Shown here in pieces: positions 9,322 through 19,100 of a stretch of DNA of 64,000 nucleotides; position 1 is the first letter of the stretch; each line of letters starts with the position of its first letter. The position numbers and the translations under genes were made by a program. Below the pieces are notes generated by a model. The model had not been told where the DNA came from. It did no database searches and saw only the letters and a list, made by a program, of their open reading frames with translations. Source of the stretch: Metapseudomonas sp043392685 (GTDB taxonomy: Bacteria; Pseudomonadota; Gammaproteobacteria; Pseudomonadales; Pseudomonadaceae); assembly GCA_043392685.1 (NCBI GenBank), contig JBHZGM010000019.1; one strand, 5' to 3'.

Positions 9322-10719
9322 ATGAACAACCAGGGGTTCATCGACCCATCCGAAATCCGTGCGCAGTTCTCGCGCGCCATGTCCGACATGTACAAGGCCG
9401 AAGTTCCGCTCTACGGCGAACTACTGGACCTGGTCGCGGAAACCAATCGCAAGGTGATGGAAGAATCCCCCGAGGTCGAACAGCAACTGCGCTGGACCGG
9501 CGAACTCGGTCGTCTGTCGATGGAGCGGCATGGTGCAATCCGGGTCGGCACGGCGGAAGAGCTGTCCACCATTCGCCGCCTGTTCGCAGTCATGGGCATG
9601 CAGCCAGTTGGCTACTACGATCTCAGCCCGGCCGGTGTACCGGTCCACTCCACGGCCTTCCGTGCCGTGCATGAGGACGCCCTGCAGATCAGCCCATTCC
9701 GGGTGTTCACGTCCCTGCTTCGCCTCGAACTGATTGATAACCCCGAACTGCGTGAACTCGCCGCCGGCATTCTGACCAATCGCGACATCTTCACGCCTCG
9801 GGTGAAGGAGCTGATCAGCAAATTCGAGTCGGAAGGCGGCCTTAACGAAGCGGAGGCCCGCGAGTTCGTGGAGGAAGCCCTGGAAACCTTCCGTTGGCAC
9901 ACCCAGGCAACCGTCACCGCGGCTGAATATGACCAGTTGCACGATCAGCATCGCCTCATCGCTGATGTGGTCGCCTTCAAGGGGCCACATATCAACCACC
10001 TGACTCCGCGCACACTGGATATCGACCAGATCCAGGCGGGCATGCCCAAACGTGGCATCACCCCGAAAGCCATTGTGGAAGGCCCTCCTCGCCGCAACTG
10101 CCCGATTCTGCTGCGACAGACCAGCTTCAAGGCCCTGCAGGAGAAAGTTGCCTTCGTCGGCCAGAACGGTACCGATGGGAGCCACACTGCGCGCTTCGGT
10201 GAGATCGAACAACGCGGTGCCGCCCTGACACCCAAAGGGCGCGAGCTTTACGACAAGCTGCTCAATGCCACTCGTGCCGAGCTGGGAGAGTTCCCCAGCG
10301 AACAGAATGCTGAGCGCTACTACGAACTGCTGGAAAGGCAATTCCAGGAGTTCCCTGACGACCATGAAACCATGCGTACCCTGGGCCTGGCGTATTTCCG
10401 CTACTTCGCCACCGAAAAGGGACTCGCAGCTCGCAGCGACGAAGTACGTCCGCGCACGCTCAGTGACCTGATCCAGGCTGGGCATGTGCATTACGAACCG
10501 CTGGTGTACGAAGACTTCCTGCCAGTCAGCGCCGCCGGGATCTTCCAGTCCAACCTTGGCGATAACGCCCAGGTGAACTATGAGATCAGCTCTAACCAGG
10601 CGGATTTCCATGCTGCCCTGGGTAGCTCGATTCTCAATGAGCTGGAGCTGTATGCCGAAACGCAGCGCCGTTCCATTCTCGAGTGCTCTGCCGCACTCAA
10701 CCTGCCGCCACTCGTCTGA
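9322..10719 (+). CDS. hglS: 2-oxoadipate dioxygenase/decarboxylase (DUF1338)
   Basis: A 465-residue DUF1338/YdcJ protein that converts 2-oxoadipate to D-2-hydroxyglutarate with Fe(II) and O2. Residues described for P. putida HglS fall at identical numbers here: metal ligands His70, His226 and Glu294, substrate contact Arg74, and Val402-Ser403. This makes the call very strong. Its substrate would come from the upstream aminotransferase and its product would go to the YdiJ-type enzyme just before it. It has its own 294-bp upstream region and is followed by a ThDP enzyme. Confidence 0.96.
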   Translation: MNNQGFIDPSEIRAQFSRAMSDMYKAEVPLYGELLDLVAETNRKVMEESPEVEQQLRWTGELGRLSMERHGAIRVGTAEELSTIRRLFAVMGMQPVGYYDLSPAGVPVHSTAFRAVHEDALQISPFRVFTSLLRLELIDNPELRELAAGILTNRDIFTPRVKELISKFESEGGLNEAEAREFVEEALETFRWHTQATVTAAEYDQLHDQHRLIADVVAFKGPHINHLTPRTLDIDQIQAGMPKRGITPKAIVEGPPRRNCPILLRQTSFKALQEKVAFVGQNGTDGSHTARFGEIEQRGAALTPKGRELYDKLLNATRAELGEFPSEQNAERYYELLERQFQEFPDDHETMRTLGLAYFRYFATEKGLAARSDEVRPRTLSDLIQAGHVHYEPLVYEDFLPVSAAGIFQSNLGDNAQVNYEISSNQADFHAALGSSILNELELYAETQRRSILECSAALNLPPLV

Positions 10720-10834
10720 CAGCAGGCACTCCCCACCTGGCGGCAAGCGAGGACCTTCGCTTGCCGCCAGACGAGCGTAAAGCCCGCTGCGAACGTACGA
10801 ATAATTGCATTTATCCCTGCCCGAGGATCGATCG

Positions 10835-12523
10835 ATGAACCAGCTACTCAAGAGTCGCAGCGGAGGCCAGATCCTGGTTGACGCCCTACGCATCAACGGC
10901 GTTGAACGGGCTTTCTGTGTTCCTGGAGAGAGCTACCTGGCAGTGCTCGATGCGCTCTATGACGCGCGGGAGCAGATTGACCTGGTCGTCTGCCGCCAGG
11001 AAGGCGGCGCAGCCTACATGGCCGAAGCCTACGGCAAGTTGACCGGCAAACCTGGCATCTGCTTCGTCACGCGTGGGCCGGGCGCCACCAACGCCTCGGT
11101 GGGCGTGCACACGGCCTTTCAGGATTCGTCGCCGATGATCCTCTTTATCGGCCAGGTAGCCCGTGACCAGCGGGACCGCGAAGCCTTCCAGGAAGTCGAT
11201 TTCCGCGCCATGTTCGCCCCCCTGGCCAAGTGGGTGGTGCAAATCGAGGATGCGCGCCGCATTCCAGAACTCGTCAGCCAGGCTTTCCACCGCGCCATGA
11301 ATGGCCGTCCCGGACCTGTGGTGGTGTCCCTGCCCGAGGACATGCTCACCGACGTGGTTGAAGTGACCGATGCAGGCCCCGCCAGAGCCATCGAACCCCA
11401 TGCCAACGACTCGGACATGCGGGAACTTCGCCAGCTGCTGCAGCGTTCTGAACGTCCGCTGATGATTCTCGGCGGCGGCGGTTGGAATTCGCGGGCGGTT
11501 GCAGACATTCGTCGCTTTGCCGAGCACCATGACCTGCCAGTGGCTGCATCCTTTCGCTGCCAGGACCTGATCGACAATACCCACCCCAATTACGTCGGCG
11601 ACCTTGGCTTTGCCGCAGCTCCAAAGCTGGTTCAGGCCGTGAAAGACGCCGACCTGCTGCTGGTGGTGGGGGCAAGACTTGGCGAGGTTTCCACCAGCGG
11701 TTACACCATCGTGGACATCCCGAATCCGCGCCAAGCGTTGGTGCACGTCCATCCCGGAATCGAGGAACTGGGGCGGGTCTATCAACCCACTCTGGGTATC
11801 AACAGCGGCATGGCCAGCTTTGCCGCCCTGGCTGCAGAACTGCCTGAAACGGACGGAAAACGTTGCCCGGACTGGCGCTCTGAATTGAACCGCAATTACC
11901 AGCAAAACCTTGTCCCCGTCCCATCCCCTGGCGCCGTGCAAATGGCCGAGATCATCGCCTGGCTGCGTAATCGCCTGCCAGCAGACGCCATCCTCACCAA
12001 TGGTGCGGGCAACTACGCCGTGTGGGTACAGCGCTTCTACCAGTATCGGCAGTTCCGCACTCAACTAGGCCCGACCAACGGCTCCATGGGGTATGGCGTA
12101 CCCGCAGCAGTGGCCGCCAAGCTTACGCATCCGGAGCGAACAGTGATTGCCTTCGCCGGCGATGGCTGCTTCCTCATGAACGGCCAGGAGATCGCAACGG
12201 CAGCCAACTATGGCGCCAATGTGATCTTCATCGTGGTCAATAACGGGATGTACGGGACTATCCGCATGCACCAGGAGCGCAACTATCCCGGCCGGGTCAG
12301 CGGTACGGACCTCCACAACCCGGATTTCGCAACGTTGGCGAGAGCTTATGGCCTGCATGGGGAAACTGTGGACAGCACTGAAAGCTTTGCACAGGCCTTC
12401 GAACGCTGCGCAGCCGCCAATCGCCCTGCCCTCATCGAAGTGCGCATCGATAGGGAAGCCATTACCCCCAGGCAGTCGTTAAGCCAGATCAGGGAAGAAT
12501 CGCGAATCAAGCTTTCTCAATAA
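10835..12523 (+). CDS. Thiamine-diphosphate-dependent enzyme, acetolactate-synthase-like
   Basis: A 562-residue enzyme with the three usual ThDP domains. The catalytic Glu56 is in VVCRQEGGAA and the ThDP/Mg motif runs from GDG at 442-444 to NN at about 468-469. It resembles catalytic acetolactate synthase, but no small-subunit gene is nearby. ATG at 10835 is chosen, with CGAGGATCG upstream. Its place after hglS suggests a 2-oxo acid decarboxylase or carboligase role linked to lysine carbon, but the actual substrate is unknown. The last 7 bp overlap the tail-to-tail degraded PIN-like gene. Confidence 0.8.
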   Translation: MNQLLKSRSGGQILVDALRINGVERAFCVPGESYLAVLDALYDAREQIDLVVCRQEGGAAYMAEAYGKLTGKPGICFVTRGPGATNASVGVHTAFQDSSPMILFIGQVARDQRDREAFQEVDFRAMFAPLAKWVVQIEDARRIPELVSQAFHRAMNGRPGPVVVSLPEDMLTDVVEVTDAGPARAIEPHANDSDMRELRQLLQRSERPLMILGGGGWNSRAVADIRRFAEHHDLPVAASFRCQDLIDNTHPNYVGDLGFAAAPKLVQAVKDADLLLVVGARLGEVSTSGYTIVDIPNPRQALVHVHPGIEELGRVYQPTLGINSGMASFAALAAELPETDGKRCPDWRSELNRNYQQNLVPVPSPGAVQMAEIIAWLRNRLPADAILTNGAGNYAVWVQRFYQYRQFRTQLGPTNGSMGYGVPAAVAAKLTHPERTVIAFAGDGCFLMNGQEIATAANYGANVIFIVVNNGMYGTIRMHQERNYPGRVSGTDLHNPDFATLARAYGLHGETVDSTESFAQAFERCAAANRPALIEVRIDREAITPRQSLSQIREESRIKLSQ

Positions 12524-13199
12524 GTCCTGATCAAGTAGAAGCGCACCCGGACACCGACCCGAAGGGGATGCCAAGCCAATTGGCCATCTCCTTCATCGGC
12601 CAGAAGTAACCGTAGGGATCGGTAAAGAAGAAGTGGCATAAAGCCAGATGCTCTAAAGGGAAATATTTCCCGGTTGCCCCACCTACAGGCGGGTTCTACC
12701 CCTTTTCGGCCGACCAGATCAGCGATCACCAAGTTAACGTCTGACTCTTTGACTGCCTTCGTTGCTTTCGGAGGGGCCGTCTTCACGGGCTCCAGCTTGG
12801 GAGGGGCCGGGGCAACGATCCTGGGTGGCGAGAAGCAAGGCATGCTTTCGATGGTCTCAGAGCGGGCAGCGAAGATGGCTTTCCCTTTGAAGTGCTTGCT
12901 CAGCGGATCGAAGCCCTTGTCGCGGGAAATGATGTGGAAGAACGCATCCGGTTCTTCGACGGCCAGCCGGCCCAGGTAGTAGGCAACGTGAAAGTCGAGG
13001 GCGTTCTGGCCGGGCGTATCCAGCTGGATGTAATCCGCCCTGTCACCGAAGCGCTGGATGGCCACGGCAAGCTCAGTGGGGAGTTTGGTGTTGTTCGGGG
13101 ACCGAGGAAGACCCGAATCTTGAAGTGAGGTTGCTGCAGCAGTTCCAAGGACTGGACCTGAACGTTTTCGTAGTCGATGGGAACGTAGTTCGTGCGCAT
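12517..13199 (-). pseudogene. Broken PIN/NYN-like domain protein
   Basis: The start at 13199 reads MRTNYVPIDYENVQ and continues to VFLGP, then leaves frame. The homologous-looking continuation NNTKLPTELAVAIQRFGD lies in another frame from about 13096, consistent with two extra bases (CG) after the codons for GP at about 13095-13099. Acidic residues of a PIN-type nuclease are visible (DYEN, QNALDFHVA, SRDKGFDPL). The C-terminus after DLVGRKG also looks scrambled. Either a real pseudogene or a sequencing error; it is chromosomal and adjoins the phage attachment site. Confidence 0.7.
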
Positions 13200-13322
13200 C
13201 CTGGACGGCTCTGTCTTCCATGGCGATGGGCCATTCTTGTCCAGGACGAGCCGAAGCAGGAAGGGGGTAGCTGAGACGCCTTCGACACTTTTTCGACACC
13301 CGCTTTTTCGCAGGCAAAGAAA

Positions 13323-13354
13323 AAGCCCCTGATCTCGTTAGAAATCAGGGGCTT
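13323..13354 (-). terminator. Rho-independent terminator of the disrupted tRNA gene
   Basis: Inverted repeat AAGCCCCTGAT / ATCAGGGGCTT with an 11-nt loop, followed on the minus strand by TTTCTTT. It directly follows the tRNA 3' fragment, as a chromosomal tRNA terminator would. Confidence 0.85.
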
Positions 13355-13368
13355 ATCTATACGGAAAG

Positions 13369-13398
13369 TGGCGGTGAGGGAGGGATTCGAACCCTTGG
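13369..13398 (-). other. Prophage attachment site: tRNA 3' end fragment (Ser-like)
   Basis: On the minus strand a T-arm with GGGTTCGAATCCC leads into CCTCACCGCCA, a tRNA 3' end with encoded CCA. The acceptor strand would pair with GGTGAGG, as in tRNA-Ser(GCU). Upstream sequence lacks the rest of a tRNA, so this is the duplicated 3' end left by integration. The intact tRNA should be at the other prophage end. Confidence 0.82.
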
Positions 13399-14015
13399 CT
13401 ATATATCTCCACGCCGCTATAGGCCGCATTGAATAAGGATTTCTTGCCCTGGGTCTTGGCGTAAACCGGCGTATAGCGGCCTTGGTTTTGCCCTAAATTT
13501 GCCCTAAGCGTTCGCGGCCATCCTGCCTCGTTGCGCACTTGCACCCCATGCAGCGGACCCAAGCCACGTAAGCCCATGATTCTGCAATGGAATCGGTCAA
13601 ATCCGGGCACCCAAACTACAGCGTTTTCTGTGCTTTCGCAAACGATGCAATGCGGCCTCCAGAGGAGGTTTTGCGCACGCTGTCGCGACATTTCCTTATG
13701 ATGCCAACAGGGGTCGCAAGGGGTCTACAGGGTAGGAAAATCAGCCATTTGCCACCCGCGACATTCCCCTAAATCCCCTCCTTTCCCCATCGATTGGTAC
13801 AAAAAGTGGTATTTGCCAATCGACCCCCTCGCCCGTTCTGGGCCATTACACCATCCCCTTCAGCCGGTGCAGCCCCTCGCTGTGCCAACCCCGCCGTTTC
13901 CATTCACCTACTCATCCCGCATCAACTATTTGGGCCGACCAACTGGCAGGCAGTTAGTCGAACCATGGGCGCCTCCTGAAATGAGAAACCCCGCCGGAGC
14001 GGGGCTGATAGTGGC
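13399..14015. other. Prophage left-end non-coding region
   Basis: About 600 bp without a convincing gene. It holds an inverted pair CCGCTATA (near 13413) / TATAGCGG (near 13471) and a tandem TTTGCCCTAA repeat near 13489-13508, which could be arm-type integrase sites. The role is inferred only from position. Confidence 0.5.
13989..14004 (-). terminator. Terminator at the end of the late operon
   Basis: CCCCGC-CGGA-GCGGGG hairpin, followed on the minus strand by TTTCTCATTTC, 12 bp after the last structural gene. Confidence 0.7.
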
Positions 14016-14372
14016 TCACGGCCGGTACCGCGCCGCGCCGAACAGGCGCACGCCGGCCCACATCAACCAGGAGCGCCAACGGGAATGGCCGCTGGAGCGC
14101 AAGGCATTGAGGAAGACTTCGTCAGCCGCCGACCGCGTCAGCGGGCCAGAGTGGTACAGGTGGTCGTGCAGTACGGCCGCCGCGTGGCCATACGCGCCCA
14201 GCAGCAGGAATGCCAGGGGCAGGCGCGGGACCGAGGCGAAGTCGGTCTCAAACCCGTCCGGCACCACCAGCAGGCCATAGACAGGGTCCAGATACGAAAA
14301 CGGCGCCAGGAGGCGCCATTTCTTGCGGTCATGCTGCAGTTCGACCTGTAACGGGAGCGGGAACCTATCCAT
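14016..14372 (-). CDS. DUF1353 phage protein
   Basis: 118 residues beginning MDRFPLPLQV. The segment ETDFASVPRLP and the following HAAAVLHDHLY are the typical DUF1353 signature. Such proteins are often the last gene of tail modules; their role is not known. It overlaps the upstream gene by 8 bp, which supports the internal start at 14372 over longer frames. Confidence 0.75.
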   Translation of the reverse strand: MDRFPLPLQVELQHDRKKWRLLAPFSYLDPVYGLLVVPDGFETDFASVPRLPLAFLLLGAYGHAAAVLHDHLYHSGPLTRSAADEVFLNALRSSGHSRWRSWLMWAGVRLFGAARYRP

Positions 14373-14877
14373 TGGGCCAGCCCTCGTCGAGCATGCTGTC
14401 CGTAAAGGTTCCAGCATCGAGTGCTGCCAGCAGTTCGGCCTCGCGGTCGAAGCAGGCCTGCACATGGGCGCGCACGGTGCGAGCAACAGTTATTACTTGC
14501 GCAGCATTCAGATCGACGAATCCTCCTTCAGCCTTCCATCTTAAGACATAATTTGTGTCTAACATTGCCTCTATTGCTGCTCCATTAATCAACAACTTGC
14601 TGCGGTCATCAGTGTCTATACTAATGCTGCCGACCGTAACGCCAGCGATTTCTGCCATGTAGCGCCTGGCGGCGATTAACAACGCTAGGCGAACTCTTTC
14701 ACCCTGTACCGGATCATATGTGGCGAGCGCAGCGTCCAGGGCCTCTTGCGTGACGCCTTGAACGAACAGACACCCGTTTTCGTACCATCGCTGCTCGGGA
14801 TCGGGCTGGCCGGCTGCAATTGAGATCGCAGCCAAATCAAACAGTGATGAGACTTCAATATTGGCGGTCATAATCAT
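14365..14877 (-). CDS. DUF4376-type tail fibre accessory/assembly protein
   Basis: 170 residues (168 if ATG 14871 is used, which has CGGGA in front). The C-terminal half, with YVLRWKAEGGFVDLNAAQ and a helical end, matches the DUF4376 pattern found in proteins encoded after tail fibres. It likely assists fibre folding or attachment. It lies 4 bp after the fibre gene. Confidence 0.65.
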   Translation of the reverse strand: MIMTANIEVSSLFDLAAISIAAGQPDPEQRWYENGCLFVQGVTQEALDAALATYDPVQGERVRLALLIAARRYMAEIAGVTVGSISIDTDDRSKLLINGAAIEAMLDTNYVLRWKAEGGFVDLNAAQVITVARTVRAHVQACFDREAELLAALDAGTFTDSMLDEGWPNG

Positions 14878-14881
14878 CCCG

Positions 14882-16126
14882 TTATTTCAATCGTTGGATA
14901 GCGAAAACCGTACGCTCGAAGGAATTGCTGGTCAGGTCCAGCGCGCCACCTGAATCCTGAAACACCATCAGATTGATCTCAGTGCCCGCTGTCAGCTTCA
15001 CGTCAGTCCCGCCATTCGGGGTAGTTACTCCGCCGCCAGGCACAGCCGGCATGTCGCACCGCGCATAGATCACGGTGCCGGCGCTGTTTTGTACCCGCGC
15101 CACACGCCTACCCGTGGCGTTACTAGCGAAGGTAGAGAAGAAACTCACGCGGTACAGCCCCGTGATCGGGATGGTGATATTTGTGGTACTGGACGCCAGA
15201 TCAACGTAGCCGCCGTCGTCATAGTCCTCGACATCAAAGGTCACCCTGGTCAGAGTGCTGCTCGGTATCGACTTGTTCGCCGAGATCGACACTCGCGCGC
15301 CACTGAATGGTTTGCCTGCCTGGCATAGTACAAACCAAGCAGAACCGTCGCAGTAGATCACAGCGGTTTCGTTGGCCATCAGTGCATAGTTGGGCGTGCC
15401 GTTGATCAGTTCGCTACCGCTGGGATCGAGAGTGACCACCTTCGTAAGCCCCGGCGCCATGCGGAAGCCGATGAACTTGCCGGCGTTGCCCGACACTGCG
15501 GGCAGCCCCACCGTGTAGTCAGCGGTCGTGCCGGAGCAGACGTGCATCTTGCCGAACGCGGTGGAAGTCAGCGTGACCGCGCCAGTGATGGACACCTCTG
15601 AACTGAGCAGTGGCGAGAGCATGTCGCCGGCCGTACCACCACTGCCGGAGGGCGCCTGCCATGCTGGCACGCCGCTCACCATGGTGAGTACGTACGTGTC
15701 GGTACCCGGCCCCAAGCGCTGCGGGGTCCCCGACGCTCCTCCAATGATGATGTCGCCGCTGGTGGTCATGGGATTGCTCATGCCGCCACCCGAGAACACC
15801 GCCCAGGCAGAACCGGTGTACTTGTAGTAGACGTCCTCATTATTGACATGCACCAGCATTCCCTCGCGCGGCACTATGTACTGCCACGCCCCCGTGCCAG
15901 TCAGCCAGTAGGCAAGCTGGTTTTCCTTGCCAGCCCAGTCGCCGGCGGCCGTGGCGGTGATGATGTAGAGCGCTTCATCGGCAGGCGAGCCTGGAGGGGT
16001 GTTGGTCCGGCCCACGACCGCGGCCTGCACCAGCTGGTTCAACTGGGCAAAAGACGTGTTGCCGAGGGTCTGGTTGGCCGCGCTGTTCTGGAACAGTTCG
16101 AGCTGAAGTTTTGACGTTTGCGGCAT
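14882..16126 (-). CDS. Tail fibre / receptor-binding protein with DUF2793 and C1q-like C-terminus
   Basis: 414 residues. The N-terminal part has the DUF2793 pattern (ADEALYIITATAAGDWAGK, WQYIVPREGMLVHV, YYKYTGSAWAVF). The C-terminal 130 residues look like a C1q/TNF jelly roll (GLYRVSFFSTFAS, EINLMVFQDSGG), a fold common in receptor-binding tips. Probably the host-recognition fibre. It overlaps the tip protein gene by one base. Confidence 0.8.
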   Translation of the reverse strand: MPQTSKLQLELFQNSAANQTLGNTSFAQLNQLVQAAVVGRTNTPPGSPADEALYIITATAAGDWAGKENQLAYWLTGTGAWQYIVPREGMLVHVNNEDVYYKYTGSAWAVFSGGGMSNPMTTSGDIIIGGASGTPQRLGPGTDTYVLTMVSGVPAWQAPSGSGGTAGDMLSPLLSSEVSITGAVTLTSTAFGKMHVCSGTTADYTVGLPAVSGNAGKFIGFRMAPGLTKVVTLDPSGSELINGTPNYALMANETAVIYCDGSAWFVLCQAGKPFSGARVSISANKSIPSSTLTRVTFDVEDYDDGGYVDLASSTTNITIPITGLYRVSFFSTFASNATGRRVARVQNSAGTVIYARCDMPAVPGGGVTTPNGGTDVKLTAGTEINLMVFQDSGGALDLTSNSFERTVFAIQRLK

Positions 16127-19100
16127 TAGAGGGTGACCTCCAGTGGGTATCCACGTCCGACGACGCTGGATAGCTGGTAAATACGGAAGGTGATCGATGA
16201 CTGGGCCGAGCCGAAGTCGGTGACTTGGTTTGCGGCCGAGTAGCTGAAGCTGGGCGTACTGCTGGTGATGGTCCGCTTCACGGTCGAACCGGACATAACA
16301 TCGACCTCGTAGGCCTGGGTGGTCTCACCCAGCGGCGCCTCGACGCCATTGGTCCACCAGCTGCTACTAAGCCGGCTGCGCCGGGTGAAGGCGCCGCTGA
16401 AGTTCCCTGACCCGTCGCGGCTGCCCCTGGCGTATACCGGACTCAAGCACTCCAGGTTCACGCCCTGATAGGTGAAAGGCACATCCGAGGCGCTGTCGAT
16501 GCTCGCGCCCGAGGTGACGCCCCGGTAAGTGGCCGGCACGCCGATCGAGCCGACCGCCATGTCGACGAACACGTTATCCGGATCATCCAGCAACACGAAC
16601 CAGTCGCCGGCTTGGTGCAGGCCCGTGGCCCATTCGGTGCCGCGGTCACCGCGCACGAAGTGGCTGAGCAGGTAGGAACCGTCGGCCTGCAGCGTGGCAT
16701 TCTGGAAGCGCACGATCTCCCAGCGACCATCGACCCCGTAGGCTGCATAGTTTTGCCCGGCCAGCATCTGGTCGCGGGTGATGCTCTCGAGCGTCCCGGA
16801 GAGCAGGTCCACCGCCAGGGAGCGCTGCTCGATAAGCGTGCAGGTACTAACCGGCAGGGTGCCGCGCGCCGGGCCGAAGGTCGCCTTGCCGTCAAAACCC
16901 TGTAACTCTTGCCAGGTCTGGCCGTTGTCGATCGAGCGGAACGCCACGGCACCCGGCCAGCCATCGGTAGGGCCAGTAGCCACCAGAGCCATCCCCGGAG
17001 CGTTCTGCAGGGTCTCGTCGACCACCGGGATATCCAGCGCCAGCAGAATAGTCATGCCGGGCAGCGGGATGTTTCCGTTCGGCGGTACCCCTTCACCACC
17101 TTTGGCGTTGCTGGTGTAGAGCGCGGCACGGTTGGGCTTGGCCTTGCATTCCAAACGGCCATTCGGCGCGTAGTTGATTTCGGTGAGGCGTAGCTCGAAG
17201 GTCGCCCACGGCGCCACGATGGTGACGACATCCGCCGGCTCCAGCGCCAGGTAGATAGGCGGCAGGCTGAAGGCATATTCACTGCGCTCCAACCAGGCGA
17301 GGTTATGCAAAACATCCGCCACCCCGGCCGCCTCATCAGCGGTGAGCACAATGGGCAGCTCACGGTCGACACGGTTGATCGCCGGGGTGTTGTCGCGGGA
17401 AACCGACTGCTCGGCGATGGCATATTCACGGGCTGCATCGAGATATTTGATGCTGGTGCGCGCCGGTAGCTGGGAATCCATCTCGCGAGATTCCTGCAGC
17501 AGGTCGCCCGGGGTGTCGCCCTCGGAGGCGCCCAGGTCCTGCCAGGGGATGGTCATCACCGAGGTCTGGCCGCGCGGCACGCATTTCAGCTGGTAGCCGG
17601 ACTGAATCACGTCGAAGGGGGAGGCGCCCTGCAGCGGCTCCAGCGCGCTGCGGATGCTGCCACCGGAGACGCGGTAACCCCGGACGATGTCGGTGAGCAG
17701 GGTGGTGTCGATGTCGGCGGGCGTCAGTAGGCTGGACAACGCCACTTCGCTCTCGATGACGTCAGCAAGGAAGGTGGACTGCGGATCGCGCCGGCCAAAC
17801 AGGTTCACCATGAACGTTGAGCCGCTTTTCAGCAGCGAGAACTGGCCATTGATCACCCCTGGCGCGCCGGCTTCGCTGTCCAGGCCGGGCCAGTTGAGGC
17901 CGGTGTACTCCCGGACCAGTGCTCCAGTGGTTCGCTCGAAGCAGCGAATGGTGCCGGGGACGGTCGAGAGCACAGTGCAGTTCTGCCCGTACCAGATGAA
18001 GTGTTCGTCCACCGTCAGGTACACGCCCTTGACCAGGCCGAACACATCCAGCGGGAAGGCATCCAGCACCGCCAGCGAGGTGCGATCACGCAGCGACAAC
18101 ACGAAGCTGCTGTCCAGGGTGTAGAGCACCCCGCCAAACTGGGCCACGGCGATGATCGAGGCGTCCGCCAGGTCCAGGTAGGGGCCCACCGAGAGCACCT
18201 TGAGGCCGGCGCCACGCTTGAAGTAGAGCGCCCAGGAGCCGTCGATGTGCAGTTCCCAGAGGCCCCAGTTCGGCGCCGGATTGACGTCCGGGTAGGTCAC
18301 GCGGTCGGTGACGATAGCGCCGCCGATGCCGAAGGCGTACTGCGCCGCACCCACCACGCGGGCCGCACCGTTCGAGCGGGCGGCGGGGAACGTCTCGATC
18401 CGCTGGGGGACTCCGTCGGAACCGACGCGGTAGCAGTCATAGAAAGTGCTCAGGTAGGCGAACACGCCCGAACCCAGATCATTGGGATAAGCGACACATT
18501 GCCAGCCCTGCCCGACCGGACCGTCCATCTCCATCACCGTCGACGGCGCCACATCGGTCTCGAACTGGATGACCTCGACCTTGAACTGCGCGCCCTGCAG
18601 GGTGTTGCCGTAGTCCGCCAGCTGGAAATCGTAGAAGGCGATGTAGGCCTCGCCGCGGTAGGCCGAGGCATTGCCGACGCCGACATCCGCCTCGTAGCGC
18701 GGATCGGGCAACTGGTCGTCGGTGCCGCGGTAGAGCCGGAAGCCGGTGGCGTTCTGGTTGCTGGCGATGATGGTTTCCAGGTCATCGCTGCCGGCGTTGT
18801 AGATGAGCTTGTCGGAGCACCAGATACGGCGCACCCCGGCAATCGGGCCGAGGCCCAGCGAGAGGATAAAGGTCGCCGAGTAGTAGGCCACCGGTGCAGC
18901 CTTGGCGCTACCACCCTTGCCGCCGCCCTTCTTCTTGCGGATGGTGACCTTGAGTTTGCCGTTTTCGATCCAGGTGACGTTGCCATGCACGGCGATGGTG
19001 CCGTAGAAGCGCGGCAGCATGTCGCCGTACTTGGCGGTCTGGAAGTTCTTGTCGTTGATCTGCGGGCCGGGCTGGCTTGGGCCTTTGACAGGATCCAGCA

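Noticed and set aside
9421..10896. 491-aa minus-strand frame over hglS
   Set aside because: hglS residues match published sites on the plus strand; the antisense frame is a codon-bias artefact.
13369..13398. Intact tRNA gene
   Set aside because: Only the 3' part is present; no anticodon arm or 5' acceptor strand can be found upstream.
13353..13691. 112-aa minus-strand frame over the attachment site, possible integrase piece
   Set aside because: It includes the tRNA fragment itself and shows none of the tyrosine recombinase R-H-R-Y motifs.
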